From Tipula vernalis (Eukaryota; Arthropoda; Insecta; Diptera; Tipulidae), in NCBI GenBank assembly GCA_958295665.1, contig OY282560.1, positions 313,205,236-313,269,235 on the forward strand: a DNA stretch of 64,000 bases. Direction: 5' to 3'. A model generated the notes under the pieces. It was not told where the DNA came from and searched no databases. It was given only the letters and a program-made list of their open reading frames with translations. The translations under genes and the position numbers were made by a program. Numbering within the stretch: position 1 is the stretch's first letter; each line of letters starts with the position of its first letter. Below, piece after piece: positions 1-10,018 of the stretch.

Positions 1-619
1 CTCGATGCTCGGTTTCATAAAGAGACATGCTCGTCAATTTTCTGACCCATATACTCTCAAGACATTATATACTGCTTTTGTTAGGTCTATTTTGGAATAC
101 GCTGTAGTTATCTGGAGTTCTGGTTATAAAATCTTTAGTGATCGTATTGAGCGGATTCAAAAAAAGTTCTTAATATTTGCCCTCCGAAGACTTCCAAGGT
201 CAACTTCAGGATTTAGTTTACCTTCTTATGCCGGTCGTTGTACACTTTTGAACATTCGTAGTCTTGAATTCAGAAGAGAGATGATTCATGCAGTATTTGC
301 TCGGGATGTAATTTGTGCTAAGATTGATTGCCCGGTATTGCTTGACTTATATTCATTTTAAGTTCCTAAGAGAATTCTTCGTCCACGACAGTTAAGACTG
401 AGTATTGCTTTTCATCGTACGAATTATGGAATTGATGAACCGGTCGCGCGTACGTCAAAATATTTTAACCAATATTCAGAATTTTTCGATTTTAACATTT
501 CAAGGGATCTTTTTAAGAGTCGTATTTGAAATAATAATTTGTAACTCTTTTTTTATACAAAATTATTGGTATTTTAACCTATGCTATTTGTTAGTGCTGG
601 TAAATAAATAAATAAATAG
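1..619 (+). mobile_element. 3' end of a jockey/CR1-like non-LTR retrotransposon
   Basis: The window opens inside the reverse-transcriptase ORF of a non-LTR retrotransposon. Coding sequence runs to about 529, followed by a short 3' UTR and a TAAA-repeat tail at 601-618. The minus-strand element at 29778-31139 has the same protein ending and the same tail type, so the two belong to related families. Its 5' part lies outside the window, and no target-site duplication can be tested. Confidence 0.85.
5..529 (+). pseudogene. Reverse transcriptase C-terminal region, one in-frame stop
   Basis: This is the thumb and C-terminal part of a non-LTR reverse transcriptase. It carries the family block LKTLYTAFVRSILEYAVVIW (residues about 17-36) and the run of aromatic and basic residues that follows it. 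The frame is broken by a TAA at 359-361 but continues in the same frame to a TGA at 527-529. That continuation, starting VPKRILRPRQL, matches in register the basic tail of the copy at 29967-31124. One nonsense change therefore seems the only break here. The catalytic YADD domain lies upstream, outside the window. Confidence 0.85.
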
Positions 620-708
620 ATTAGAGACTGTCAGTCTCTTGTTAAGAGGTTCAGGGTTAAGAAAGAAATATTAAACGTAGTTGGTTATTTAATTAATTAG
701 CACCAATT

Positions 709-1271
709 ATGCCTCCTGCAGTTGATTTAACAATTATTGTTAAGGCGGGGTGGGGTGGGGGGGGGCTGGGGTTGGGGAGGGGGGAATATTATTTAGGTAT
801 TATTCACTCCAATGTAGATGATCTATTGGAAAAAGTTCAGCGTCATTATAGGTCAATCATCCCGGAACATTCTTATATTGCTGCACCTGTCACTGTTGAA
901 CCTGCAAGTGCTAGAAGTCAGCAGCCGCAAGCTGAATTTATTGTTGGCTCTTGCAATGTTACCGGTGATTCTATCAAAACTGTTCCGGACTTGAAGTTTA
1001 TTTATGCCTGAAAATTCACTAACAACACTGAACCGGCTGCTTTACGCGAATTTCTAGGTGGTAAACTGGAAATATCTGGGGATGGGATTGAGTGTCGGGT
1101 GACCGTTACGTTAGTCGTCTCAAACTCATTTCGTTCAAAATCGGCTTTGATCCAGTCCATTTCAGCAAAGTCCTTCAACCACATATATGGCCCACCGGAG
1201 CATTGGTCGCATATAGTTTGTGCCTCGTCCAAAAAAACTTTAGGCTGACGCTTGTGGAATAATACCGTCAT
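709..1271 (+). pseudogene. Degenerate ORF1 C-terminal region of a non-LTR retrotransposon
   Basis: Frame 1 reads through a TGA at 1009-1011 and stays protein-like to about 1240. It contains FIVGSCNVTGDSIKTVPDLK, then a stretch ending in GPPEHW. The order (short acidic start, conserved patch, then a W-containing patch) resembles the C-terminal nucleic-acid-binding region of jockey/CR1-type ORF1 proteins. It lies just upstream of an endonuclease-like fragment in the same orientation, which is where ORF1 belongs. The identification rests on pattern memory and position, with no zinc knuckle visible, so it is tentative. The minus-strand reading of 1002-1271 looks like a shadow. Confidence 0.45.
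744..784 (+). other. G-rich tract with quadruplex potential
   Basis: Seven runs of four or more G lie within about 41 bases, separated by one or two bases, in otherwise AT-rich DNA. The pattern satisfies the usual four-run G-quadruplex rule several times over. It sits inside the ORF1-like reading frame, where it would encode a Gly-rich stretch, and may be a later expansion. Confidence 0.7.
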
Positions 1272-1321
1272 CCACCAATGTTAATAGTAACGTTTTTTAT
1301 CGACCTAGACTCCAAAATATT

Positions 1322-1675
1322 ATGCATACCATTTTATCAAATAATCCAAGCAACAATAGTCTACACTTATATTATCACAATAATAGTGGGGCGCGTACCA
1401 AAGCTCATTCAATTTATTCATCTCTTTTGTGTTATAACTACAACATCGTTATTTTTACGGAGACCTGGTTGAGTGCTGATTTTAAATCGGAGGAATATTT
1501 TCCTTCATGCTACACCATTTTTCAAATATTAGAGAGTTCATTGGTGGTGGTGAGATTTGATCAAATCAGCCACAATTGCGACTACGGTGAGTCAATTATT
1601 ATTAAGGTCAAATGTGCTTCTTTTTGCCTCTTTATAGTGGGAGTTTACCAAGGAACATCATTTCCTCTCATATAA
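1322..1675 (+). pseudogene. Endonuclease domain start (ORF2) of a non-LTR retrotransposon
   Basis: The translation contains LHLYYHNNSGARTKAHSIYS followed by NIVIFTETWLSADFKSEEYF. These match the opening of the apurinic-like endonuclease of jockey/CR1-clade elements, where an N-x-R/A-G segment is followed by a conserved ETWL containing the metal-binding Glu. After about residue 70 the order compresses: the expected R-GGG-V block is missing, and later strands (ESIIIKVK, IVGVY) follow directly, which implies an internal deletion. The frame ends around 1675 and nothing RT-like follows. It is probably one relic with the ORF1 fragment at 709-1271. Confidence 0.7.
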
Positions 1676-2244
1676 TTTTCGCGCTTTCATGCACAATTCA
1701 AATTGCTTTTTTCTCCATTTAAAAAGCGAATATAAGTTTTTACATGCGGTAGGTAGGGGTGATGTATGAAAATGTAAACCAAAAATGTTTGTTGATGCGA
1801 ACGAAAAATGTATGTAGGCTGATTGCCGATTGGTTACGGTTCGCTCAAAGAGTTGATGTGGAAATAAATAAAAAACAATTTTGATTTGCATATGCATGCA
1901 ACACGCATCCACTCTGATTTTCACCAATTTTTGTGACAAAATGGTCAACATTATTTTATGTGTGACAAAAAAGATAGACATTTTTGTTACAATTTTGTGG
2001 ACCCGTTGTTTGGTGGCCACATGTATTTCCTGTATGCTGACTAAACTATAAACATAGTCGAATAGTTACCAGAAAAGGTAAACATTCCTTAAAGTTAGGC
2101 ACAATTATATAAATATTTTTTTTGATGGTACAAGAAACACACCCAGGTGACCCTTTATAGGCACAAGGGTTAAGCAATAAATTTAATATTTTACGAAATA
2201 TTTTTTTTTTCAATTTTTTAACTCGGTTTCAATCCTGATTGAAC
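1676..2244. other. AT-rich stretch, nothing recognised
   Basis: No protein-like frame, repeat end or RNA gene stands out. The minus-strand open frame at 1658-2020 has low-complexity composition and no motif. Confidence 0.5.
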
Positions 2245-2908
2245 TAATGTCGTTTTCCAGTTACAACAAAAAGTAGCGAAAGAGTAGAAAACGAGTAGAA
2301 AGAGCTGTCAGAAAGACAGATTTTTGACATTTTAAGTGGAACATACAAAAAAAATTTTTAAATGACCTTGCTTTTTTTGTATGGGTGTGTGAATAATATA
2401 CGTAATAATTGTCAAATTACTATTTTGATAATTAATACGTCAACTTTGCAATGCAAAGCAATGTAAATGTAAATATATTAGTTAGAGTAGTTTGCTACTC
2501 CGTCAATTTATGTCGTTCTCCACTTACACACTACTCTACTCTAAACCTACTCCAATCCGCCATCTTGAAATCCGTCTAAATTGACGGAGTAGCAAACTGC
2601 TCTAGCTAATACATTTACATCTACATTGCATTGCATTGCAAAGTTGACATATAATTGTCAAAATAGTAATTTGACAATTAATACGTATACTATATTCACA
2701 CACCTATACAAAAAAGCAAAGTCATTTAAATTTTTTTTTTCTGTTCCACTTAAAATGTCAAAACTCTGTCTTTCTGACAGCTCTTTCCACTCGTTTTCTA
2801 CTCTCTCGTTACTCTTTTTTGTAACTGGAAAACGGCATTAGACGAATTTCAAGATGGCGGATTGAAGTTAGAGTAAAGTAGTGTGTAAGTGGAAAACGAC
2901 ATTAACAA
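2245..2908. repeat. Foldback (inverted-repeat) element
   Basis: The left arm begins TAATGTCGTTTTCCAGTTAC at 2245, and the right arm ends with the complement of TAATGTCGTTTTCC at about 2906. Roughly 240-bp arms pair through the AAGTGGAAC and GTCAGAAAGACAGA blocks and the CAATGCAA-rich inner part. A second, slightly changed copy of the terminal sequence (GTCGTTCTCCACTTACACAC) lies inside at about 2511, pointing the same way as the left end. The element therefore appears nested or rearranged. A flanking TA on each side would suit a Tc1/mariner-like origin, but no transposase is present and the family is not identified. Confidence 0.75.
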
Positions 2909-3105
2909 TGTATTTAACCCCACCAAATATTCTCCTTTCCCTCGTCTTTCTTATATAATGGTATCATTTTTTCGTTCTGCCTGTCCTACATAAAAAGTGG
3001 TCTTCCTCTAAATTTCGAAAATGGCCCCCCTCATAGAAATGGCTGGATGGTAAGTTTTCTTGATCAGAATTTTTTAAGGCATTTATGTGTAACTGTGATG
3101 TAACA

Positions 3106-3655
3106 TTATCTTTGATACATTTTTATTTGCAATTGAATTTGGAGTACATCTATATAGCATAATCTACCAAGAATTTGTTTTAGACTGTACGATGTAAGAG
3201 GACCGTACTGAGCCCTATCCAGTCGACTTAGTAATCCATTTATAAGGGATAAGGGGTAGGCATCCTTCCTAGTAACGCTATTAAGTCTACGTGCATCGAG
3301 GCATAACCACACCTTCGCATTAGATTTCCGGACCCGAGCCATCGGGGAACACCAGGGACTATTGCTTTCCTGAATTACGCCCAAGGACAATATACGGTCT
3401 AACTCATTATACATAAACGGTGAAGAAACGCTGCTTTATTGGAATTGCATTTCCCGTGTCAATTACGTGTATCACTAAAGGGGTTTCTCTGAGCTAGGAA
3501 AGAGACTGACTACTTGTTGCAATTTTTCTGACTGATCTTTACTCAGAACGTGGTGTTTTGGGAGGTTCGAAATCTCGTTTTCAGAAATTGGACCAACTAT
3601 TTCTTCTATCAGGGAAGGTTTCAGCCCAAATATAAATAGTCCAAAAATCAAATCC
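3106..3655 (-). pseudogene. Reverse transcriptase N-terminal part (gypsy), truncated
   Basis: The frame 3414-3106 has MYNELDRILSLGVIQESNSP, SPWCSPM and VWLCLDARRLNSVTRKDAYP, the opening blocks of a Ty3/gypsy reverse transcriptase. After AQYGPLTS the expected SSIDLKDAFWQI core does not appear, and the frame becomes unrelated before its stop. The catalytic Asp residues are therefore missing. Upstream, 3655-3415 reads as the protease-RT linker (for example FGLKPSLIEEI and EKLQQVVSLFPS), with stops. Confidence 0.8.
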
Positions 3656-4114
3656 TTAATACAATTCTTGTTGTAAATCGGGTATTAGAAATAGTTGCAT
3701 TCTGATAGACTTTCCGTTGTAGAGAATTGGTACTAACACATATCCAATTACCGATGGTTTATCACCGTTCGCTGTCTGTATGGATGCGTTAACAGGAAAA
3801 AGATGCAGCTTATGATTTTCGATAAATTCTGCACCGTTTTTCCCCAAAGCATTAATGGTCGCTCCACTATCGAGCAAACCGCGGATATTAGTACCAGCAA
3901 TGTTTACCACGGCGTACGGACGATAGTTGAATTGGTCGTTTGAACTCGATACAGAGGCGAACTTGGCTTTTCTGAGTTTCTGGTGTAGTAATCTCTTTTG
4001 GCGGAAGTATTTAATAGAACGGAGCTTATGATTTTGGACAGCTGTAAATCGATTGTAAGGGAACTTATTTGACGACGTGTTTTTGTTTATTATTCGTGTC
4101 TTTGCCTGGCACAC
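3656..4114 (-). pseudogene. Retropepsin (gypsy aspartic protease)
   Basis: This 152-codon frame carries the active-site block GLLDSGATINALG near residue 79, with the catalytic Asp in DSG. A later hydrophobic strand, VIGYVLVPILYNGKSI, follows. Retropepsins act as dimers and cut the Gag-Pol polyprotein in the particle. The sequence upstream of residue 55 is basic and probably belongs to the gag-pol junction. The domain itself looks undamaged, but its flanking frames are broken, so it is counted as part of a dead element. Confidence 0.85.
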
Positions 4115-4247
4115 AACTCCGGATGGGTGTTTGCTGCCGATTCCATTGTATTCGGTCTGGGAGGCAATATCACTGGCTGCTGGGAATGAGGATGCCAGGG
4201 ATTCTCATTCCCATCTGTTGGTTTTCCGGTCTCAAATTACGTGCACC

Positions 4248-5195
4248 ACAAAACAATGCATTATGTTGAAGAGGTTAACCGCAATTCCAGCATATGATTC
4301 GTGGAATCATATCCGATGAAAAGTTGGGATATTGCTCTGCTCCATATGTTTGTGAACCGCTTAAATTTAAGATACTTGGTATTGTTGGCTGAGCCGGATT
4401 CTGGTATCCTGGCGCCGCGTAATAATTTGGGAGGAGTCAACATTATTTCATGCACATTGCGAGAAAATCTAGGTCCCATAGCAATTTCTGGATTATAGGA
4501 CATACTTTTCCAGACTTCTTCCAAGGCAACACATCTGTTAACCATAGCTGCTGCAGATGGAAACTTTTCCCCAGCTAATGTGATTCTTAGACCCGGTCTC
4601 ATATTTTTTCTTATAAGATCCAATAATTCGATTTCTGTTAGTGGGATCTTTAGCGGATGAGATAAACTTAATAAATTATAATAGAAGTCAACGAATGCTT
4701 CTTTAACTTTCTGCTTTCGGTGATCCAGAGGATTTTTGATATAGCTATACGATCGACCGTTTTGGAAGCGATGAATAAATCCATGCTTCAGATTTTCCCA
4801 TGAGCATCTTGGATTGCGTTCAAGTAAAATCCAATAATGTTCCCGAGCGACGCCGTGCACTAATGATCCGATATTGTGCACCAATGCATCGACGGGGATT
4901 CCATGAGTTTCTGCCATTAACTCTACTCTAAAGAAAATTTTCTCAACTGCTATCCCACTTGTCGATCCGTCAAAAGATATGTTCCATTTTTGAACATCTA
5001 CGGCCGGCGGTAGACGGTTATATCCGATGGGGGGACCATCAAACCGTGGAGGTGGCAACGCCGAATGATTTGGAGGCGGAAGCGAATAGTTTGTGTTGGG
5101 TTGATAAACATTAGACGGCTAGGTAGAATTCACGTTGGTATTATCAAAAGGTAGACCTCTTATCTGATTCATTTCCGGTTGCTGTGAAAGGGTTG
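4248..5195 (-). pseudogene. Gag, capsid part with a broken zinc knuckle
   Basis: The frame from 5058 down has a proline-rich lead (PPPRFDGPPIGYNRLPP) and then a capsid-like helical region, including YYNLLSLSHPLKIPLTEIEL, as in retrotransposon gag proteins. About 130 bases further upstream can be read in the same frame through a TAG. Below 4292, a one-frame shift gives CWNCG-stop-PLQHNALFC, a CCHC-type knuckle whose Cys codons lie at 4290-4292, 4281-4283 and 4248-4250, interrupted by TAA at 4275-4277. Gag would form the particle shell; this copy cannot make a complete protein. Confidence 0.75.
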
Positions 5196-5843
5196 TTATA
5201 CAATATCCTTTAACGACGAACTCTCAGTTGGACTACTTTCCCTAAATTGTACATGTTTAAGGTTCCGTTCGCCCTGGGTAGTTTTTTTTATTTGAGCCGC
5301 TTGGTGCGAGGTTTCTAAACCACCATCAGTTTGTTTATCATCTGGATGTTGCTCGGCTTGGTACTCCTCAATATGAAGAGCATTCCAGGTGTCTAATGAC
5401 TCATCTAATGTATGGGCATCTTTTAATTTGGGCAAAAGATCCATTATTGACTGGCAGGACGCAGATAGATTCGAGACAGAGTTCTGCACGGTCTTAGAAG
5501 TTGAAACGCGCTCTAACCGAAGTTGGACATGTCGTAATCGTGAAGTTATGATATTAAATAACTCTGTATTTAAGTCGGTATCCGACTTTAGGTTTGCTTG
5601 TATAGTGGCATGCAAAGACCTTAATTTATTCGTACAAATTGCGACCTCTTTTCGGGGAGCCTTTATCGCTCGATTTTGAGCACGAACTGGTAATAAAGCT
5701 GGATTTTCAAGCTCTTCATCAAATCGTGATTGCAGTTCACTAACTAGCATCAGTATTGGCCCTTGTAAATTCTTCACTTCACATTCCACATCGAATTCGT
5801 CGGATTCTAAGTCCTGACTTCGAATTAAAATTCCCATATTCAA
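5196..5843 (-). pseudogene. Gag N-terminal part (gypsy)
   Basis: This 215-codon frame starts MNMGILIRSQDLESDEFDVE. It is rich in Leu, Glu and Ser, with heptad-like spacing around residues 25-150 that suggests a coiled coil. It lies upstream of, and in a different frame from, the capsid part at 4261-5058, so at least one frameshift separates them. The name follows from its position between the leader and the capsid; no motif by itself proves it. Confidence 0.6.
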
Positions 5844-6670
5844 AAAAAAAATTATTAACGGTTGCTATTGAAAAAGAAAATCTACTGAAATAAGCCCTCC
5901 GGTGCATCAATGAGTACGTAATATTTAAGAGGAAAAAAAAATTAATATTTAGCAATATTTTTACTACTACTGTCGCACTCTTACAAGTATTAAACACAAA
6001 ATTAAATTAAAATTTAAAATCACTAAATCATAAAAAAAAAAATTAAAATAAATAAATGATTTAACAATAGTAAGAGCTCTTAAGTGAACTCTAAAAAATT
6101 TGTTATATATTAAGTATAGTGTAATATAGCGGGATGAAATCAAATAAGTGGCCACGACCAGATCTATGCTGAACCTGCAGTGGTGATGCTAGCCAGATTA
6201 GGAAAGGTGTTTGAATTTCAGTTTACTAACAAAATGTTAACAATACGTAAATTGGAATCTTTCGCGATTGAAAGTAATAATTTTTATTTATTTTAATTAA
6301 CTTTTATTTTCTCCACACCCCTTCAACTAACATGGGGGTCAACATCAAGATGGACGACCCAAGCGAGACGGTGAAGTAAAAATATTCATGACCAGATTGA
6401 GCGAGCAACCGATATCACACTACATTCAACATTTAAGCAATGGAATTAGTGCTGCGAATGCTTACTCAATTATATCATGATGTAGGGGATAAATGGAAAT
6501 TATTAGGAATAAATTAAACTATGGATAATTTACATTCCTATGTCCCGACAATTGATTCTATAGAGGATCTAGATGCAATTGAGCATAGGCGAAAAAAATG
6601 AATTTATTTAATGTAGATCAGGAAAAGTATGATGAATGATTGTAGGATTAGTAAAGCCGTGTATTGCTTG
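5844..6670 (-). other. Gypsy leader and AT-rich spacer
   Basis: This lies between the primer-binding site and the first gag ATG. It is about 830 bp, longer than I would expect, and very AT-rich between 5850 and 6150. A short plus-strand reading at about 6440-6600 (MELVLRMLTQLYHDVGDKWK, then a stop, then PTIDSIEDLDAIE) looks protein-like, but I could not place it. It may be a foreign insertion. Confidence 0.4.
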
Positions 6671-6678
6671 GGCGCCAC
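6671..6678 (-). promoter_or_regulatory. Primer-binding site, TGGCGCC core
   Basis: On the minus strand GTGGCGCC follows the LTR end TGTTACA directly. TGGCGCC at this position is the standard tRNA-primed start site of minus-strand DNA synthesis in many insect gypsy elements. Confidence 0.6.
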
Positions 6679-6835
6679 TGTAACAGGACCGTAAGGTCAT
6701 GGTTATGAGTAATCTCATATCCAGTTTTAAAATAAACTGTTAGCAGAATTGTTTATCACGTTCAACTTACTCAGGGCGGTCGTTCAATTCAACGATGAAC
6801 TTTTAAAATATATGGGATGCAAACATTTCGTTACA
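6679..6835 (-). repeat. 5' LTR (157 bp) of the truncated gypsy element
   Basis: On the plus strand it starts TGTAAC and ends GTTACA, so it has a perfect 6-bp terminal inverted repeat and obeys the TG...CA rule. It abuts the TGGCGCC site on the internal side. No second copy is present, so the LTR cannot be confirmed by pairing. Confidence 0.55.
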
Positions 6836-7866
6836 ACAACTACATCAACCTTTACGGCATTCTATTGAAAATCAACTTTTTTTAAGTAAAATTTCGAAAT
6901 CTATACGAATGTCTTCAACTTGAATTCCTGCAGGTATGTGGACATGTAGAAGTACGTGTAGAAATTGTACATGTAGCGCGATGTTATGTGACCCCAATAC
7001 CAAGATATAGCTTAACGTCAACAAATTTAAGTCAAGCTACATTTTATGAACAGGGCATTCATTTCGTAATTTCTTTAATTGGATAAAACTAGCAATTTTG
7101 CTTACACCTTCCTTAGTACCCAGATGTCTTTGTTGGTTTTTCTGTTTGCAAAGCATCTACAGCATTGATATCTATAAATATTTCTCCTTAATAATACCGA
7201 CGCAGCTTTTATAAAATTTAATTCCCTAAGCCAATAAGCGCTTTTCTCAAATCGAAGAATAATAAATTGATCTTTATATTAAATCAGTAAATAATGAACT
7301 GTTTATCTTCAAATATTTTGAAAGCTCAATAATTAAATTCGAAGCCATATCACAATGATTTAACCATGGCTTATAAAAATTATTGATTTTATGCTTATGA
7401 GCTTAAAGGTTATTTACATTTGTTTTAGATAAGTTTGAACCTATACCAGCTTTTTCCAATAATACGTTTCTAATAAAATATTCTGTTAACGGAAAGTAAC
7501 ATTCTGGATCTATATTAACCCTTATCCTAATTTAATTTAAAAATTCTTCTGCTATATATGGTTTATTTATTTTGCTTAATTCGTATTTTATGTAAAAAAT
7601 CAACAACTTTTCTCTGAAATATTTTTTAACTCGCCTCTCACCCGTACCAGGATAGGTTCATTGGGAAAAATAAAGTTGAACTTGATTGGCCATGAAATCA
7701 CAAGCATTAAAAATAACATCTGCCTCGGGTTTGCATAAAGAAATAATAAAATACATTCAAATGCCATAGGAATAAAACTGAATAAGCATTGGTGTTATAA
7801 ATACTTATATGTCAATAGAAGAATTTACATCGTTTACTGTGTAATTGATTTCATCGTTATGTAATT
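6836..7866. other. AT-rich stretch, nothing recognised
   Basis: No ORF, terminal repeat or RNA gene could be supported. Confidence 0.5.
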
Positions 7867-8075
7867 GATTTTAATATGTTGCGAAGATTGCAAGAGAATT
7901 CAATCCAGTTTCGAACTGATGAGCTTATGATTATGAAAAAATCAATCTTATCATCAGGCCGCGGCTACTGGACTGATTATACCACAATTTACATTCTATA
8001 TATACAGAATGTGCTGTGCGTTAAGTACTAGCGAATCATACTAATACAAATGAACTCTCTTACAATTTTTCTTCT
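7867..8075. repeat. Direct duplicate of the foldback loop at 8284-8492
   Basis: About 209 bp match 8284-8492 with only a few differences (for example GCAAG/GTAAG, GGCTAC/GGCGAC, CAGAATG/CAGAGTG). The spacing between copies is 417 bp. The copy includes a GC-richer core, CAGGCCGCGGCTACTGGACT. Confidence 0.85.
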
Positions 8076-8109
8076 TCACGATATTCACACAGCTCTGTGT
8101 GTAAGCTAA

Positions 8110-8681
8110 TTTACTTTATTAATTTTTTGTTGAATGTTAATTAATTCATGTAATTTCTAATATACTGCCGGTGATTAGACCATTTTAATTGTGTTTTTAT
8201 TAACACGAGAACTATATTAGTATTTACGAACAGTAATTCAACGAAACTGACTAATAGATTGAATTCTATTTATTTAATTATATGATTTTAATATGTTGCG
8301 AAGATTGTAAGAGAATTCAATCCAGTTTCGAACTGATGAGCTTATGATTATGAAAAAATCAATCTTCTCATCAGGCCGCGGCGACTGGACTGATTATACC
8401 ACAATTTACATTCTATATATACAGAGTGTGCTGTGCGTTAAGTACTAGCGAATCATACTAATACAAATGAACTCTCTTACAATTTTTCTTCGCAACATAT
8501 TAAAATCATATAATTAAATAAATAGAATTCTATCTATTAGTCAGTTTCGTTGAATTACTGTTCGTAAATACTAATATATTTCTCTTGTTAATAAAAACAC
8601 AATTAAAAAGGTCTAATCACCGGTAGTATATTAGAAATTACATGAATTAATTAACATTCAACAAAAAATTAATAAAGTAAA
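8110..8681. repeat. Large inverted repeat (foldback element)
   Basis: The left arm 8110-8303 pairs with the right arm 8488-8681, each about 194 bp with few mismatches. Pairing continues inward through ATTGTAAGAGAATTCA at 8304. The loop, about 8320-8467, contains the CAGGCCGCGGCGACTGGACT core. There is no coding capacity; a non-autonomous foldback or MITE-type element is the simplest reading. Confidence 0.85.
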
Positions 8682-8702
8682 TACATTATAGTTAAAAATG
8701 AC

Positions 8703-8717
8703 GGGTCAATTTGACCC
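8703..8717. other. Short palindrome GGGTCAA-T-TTGACCC
   Basis: A perfect 7-bp inverted repeat with a one-base centre. It sits between GTTAA at about 8692 and GTTAAC at about 8738. Such GGTCAA/TTGACC ends flanked by TTAA recall some piggyBac-like termini, but nothing else here supports that. Confidence 0.4.
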
Positions 8718-8821
8718 CTGTACACCCACCGTAAATGTTAACGCTATAATTTGTTTTTTATTTATTCACATTTTCGAATGGTCAAAAATTAATTAATTGG
8801 TTATGCTTTGTTTTCCTAAGA

Positions 8822-9000
8822 TCTCATTGGTAATGGCGTTATGTAACTAGAAAATTAATTTCAATTGTTTATTTTATTTTTTCCTGTTTCCTATTAAATC
8901 TTACAAGAGTAAATAAAAATATTGAGAAAAACAATAACATAAACTTTTGACAATAACAACAATCTGTATTGTAATGAATTGTGAATCAATATTGGAAAAT
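8822..9000. repeat. Dispersed AT-rich repeat, copy 1
   Basis: It shares with 9851-10018 a run including CATTGGTAATG, CAATTGTTTATTTTATTTTT, AAATAAAAATATTGA, ACATAAACTTTTGACAA and AACAACAATCTGT. The copies are clearly diverged. It is probably a short non-autonomous element; the family is not identified. Confidence 0.65.
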
Positions 9001-9850
9001 CTCTTCTCTGCCAGGTAGTTTCTAAATATAACACTCAACGCCAAACAAATACTAAAAACTGGAAAATTTCGATTTACCTGCAAGTTGGTAATTTGGCATA
9101 ACAATAACGTTAAAAATCGAGATAGTCGAATAATCCCTATTAAACCTTAATTTAAACAAAAACAGTAAAACCACCCAAATCCGGAAGAAACGGCTGAGGT
9201 CGCATTATACTAGTTTCAAATTGATAAAACACAATTATGTATTTAGTATAAGTTCTCGTACGTAATCGTGATTCTTTGGCAATACATTCATTATCGATAC
9301 GTAGTAGAGGTGATATTCCTAAGTGATTGGATTGTGGGTGTTGAAATACAAATCAACTTGTAAGTAATTGTTAAAAATTTAAAATCGATTTACGCCTGAA
9401 AATTTGCATTTTATTACGTGATAGCTGAGCGTCGCATGGATAAGCGTAAAACATTCTTTCTGATAGCTTAAAATTCTTATTGGTCTCTGTCAATAATATA
9501 ATTTATATGTTTTGTAAAATTGTAACATGTATTTTCAATTCAGGTATTACATGTTATTTTTATTATTCATATTCAAATGCGAAAAGAATTTTATTTCCAT
9601 TCACCCATACACCCTCAAGATATATTTGAGACAAAATTAAGATTCATGTGAATTCTAAGAAAAATATATCATGTGTATATAATGTTTGGAAGTGACAAAA
9701 TATTCTGTTTCATTGAAATAGAATATTTATTTGGGTTAAGCTTCAAAACCCACTTTAATAAAATCTCCATGTTAAAGTTAATTTCACCTTCTTTAAATAC
9801 TTATTTTAGAATTAATTTAATTGATCAAAAAATGCTTGAATTTTTTTACC
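9001..9850. other. AT-rich stretch, nothing recognised
   Basis: No coding, RNA or repeat structure could be supported. Confidence 0.45.
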
Positions 9851-10018
9851 TATAATCCCATTGGTAATGACACCAAAGCCCCTCGCCAATTGTTTATTTT
9901 ATTTTTTCCTATTTTCTGTTAAATCTTAAAAGCAAATAAAAATATTGACAAGAACAACAACATAAACTTTTGACAACAACAACAATCTGTTTTGTGAATG
10001 AATTGCGGATCAACATTT
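9851..10018. repeat. Dispersed AT-rich repeat, copy 2
   Basis: This copy pairs with 8822-9000 and ends with GATCAACATTTAGGGGTATT. The complement of that end reappears as CCCCTAAATGTTGGTCCGCA at about 25945 and as CCCCTAAATGTTGATTC at about 33043, so this end is shared by dispersed copies. Confidence 0.6.

Larger units (their letters stand above)
3106..6835 (-). mobile_element. Truncated Ty3/gypsy LTR retrotransposon, possibly CsRn1-like
   Basis: Read on the minus strand, the order is LTR (6835-6679), a TGGCGCC primer-binding site, a leader, gag in two frames, a zinc knuckle, an aspartic protease, then the start of reverse transcriptase, where it stops at about 3106. RNase H, integrase and the 3' LTR are absent. 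Frameshifts and stops occur in gag and at the knuckle. The Ty3/gypsy assignment follows from the protease and RT sequence. The CsRn1-like suggestion rests on the gag and protease layout only and is weak. Confidence 0.8.

Noticed and set aside
6440..6600. Fragment of a host protein in the gypsy leader
   Set aside because: The stretch is short and interrupted, and the family was guessed from a few residues; it is mentioned only as an unplaced trace.
7873..8094. tRNA gene or SINE in the foldback loop
   Set aside because: The TTCGAACTGAT segment resembles a B-box, but no matching A-box or cloverleaf could be drawn.
8703..8738. piggyBac terminus
   Set aside because: Only a GGTCAA/TTGACC palindrome near GTTAA sites; no second end and no transposase.
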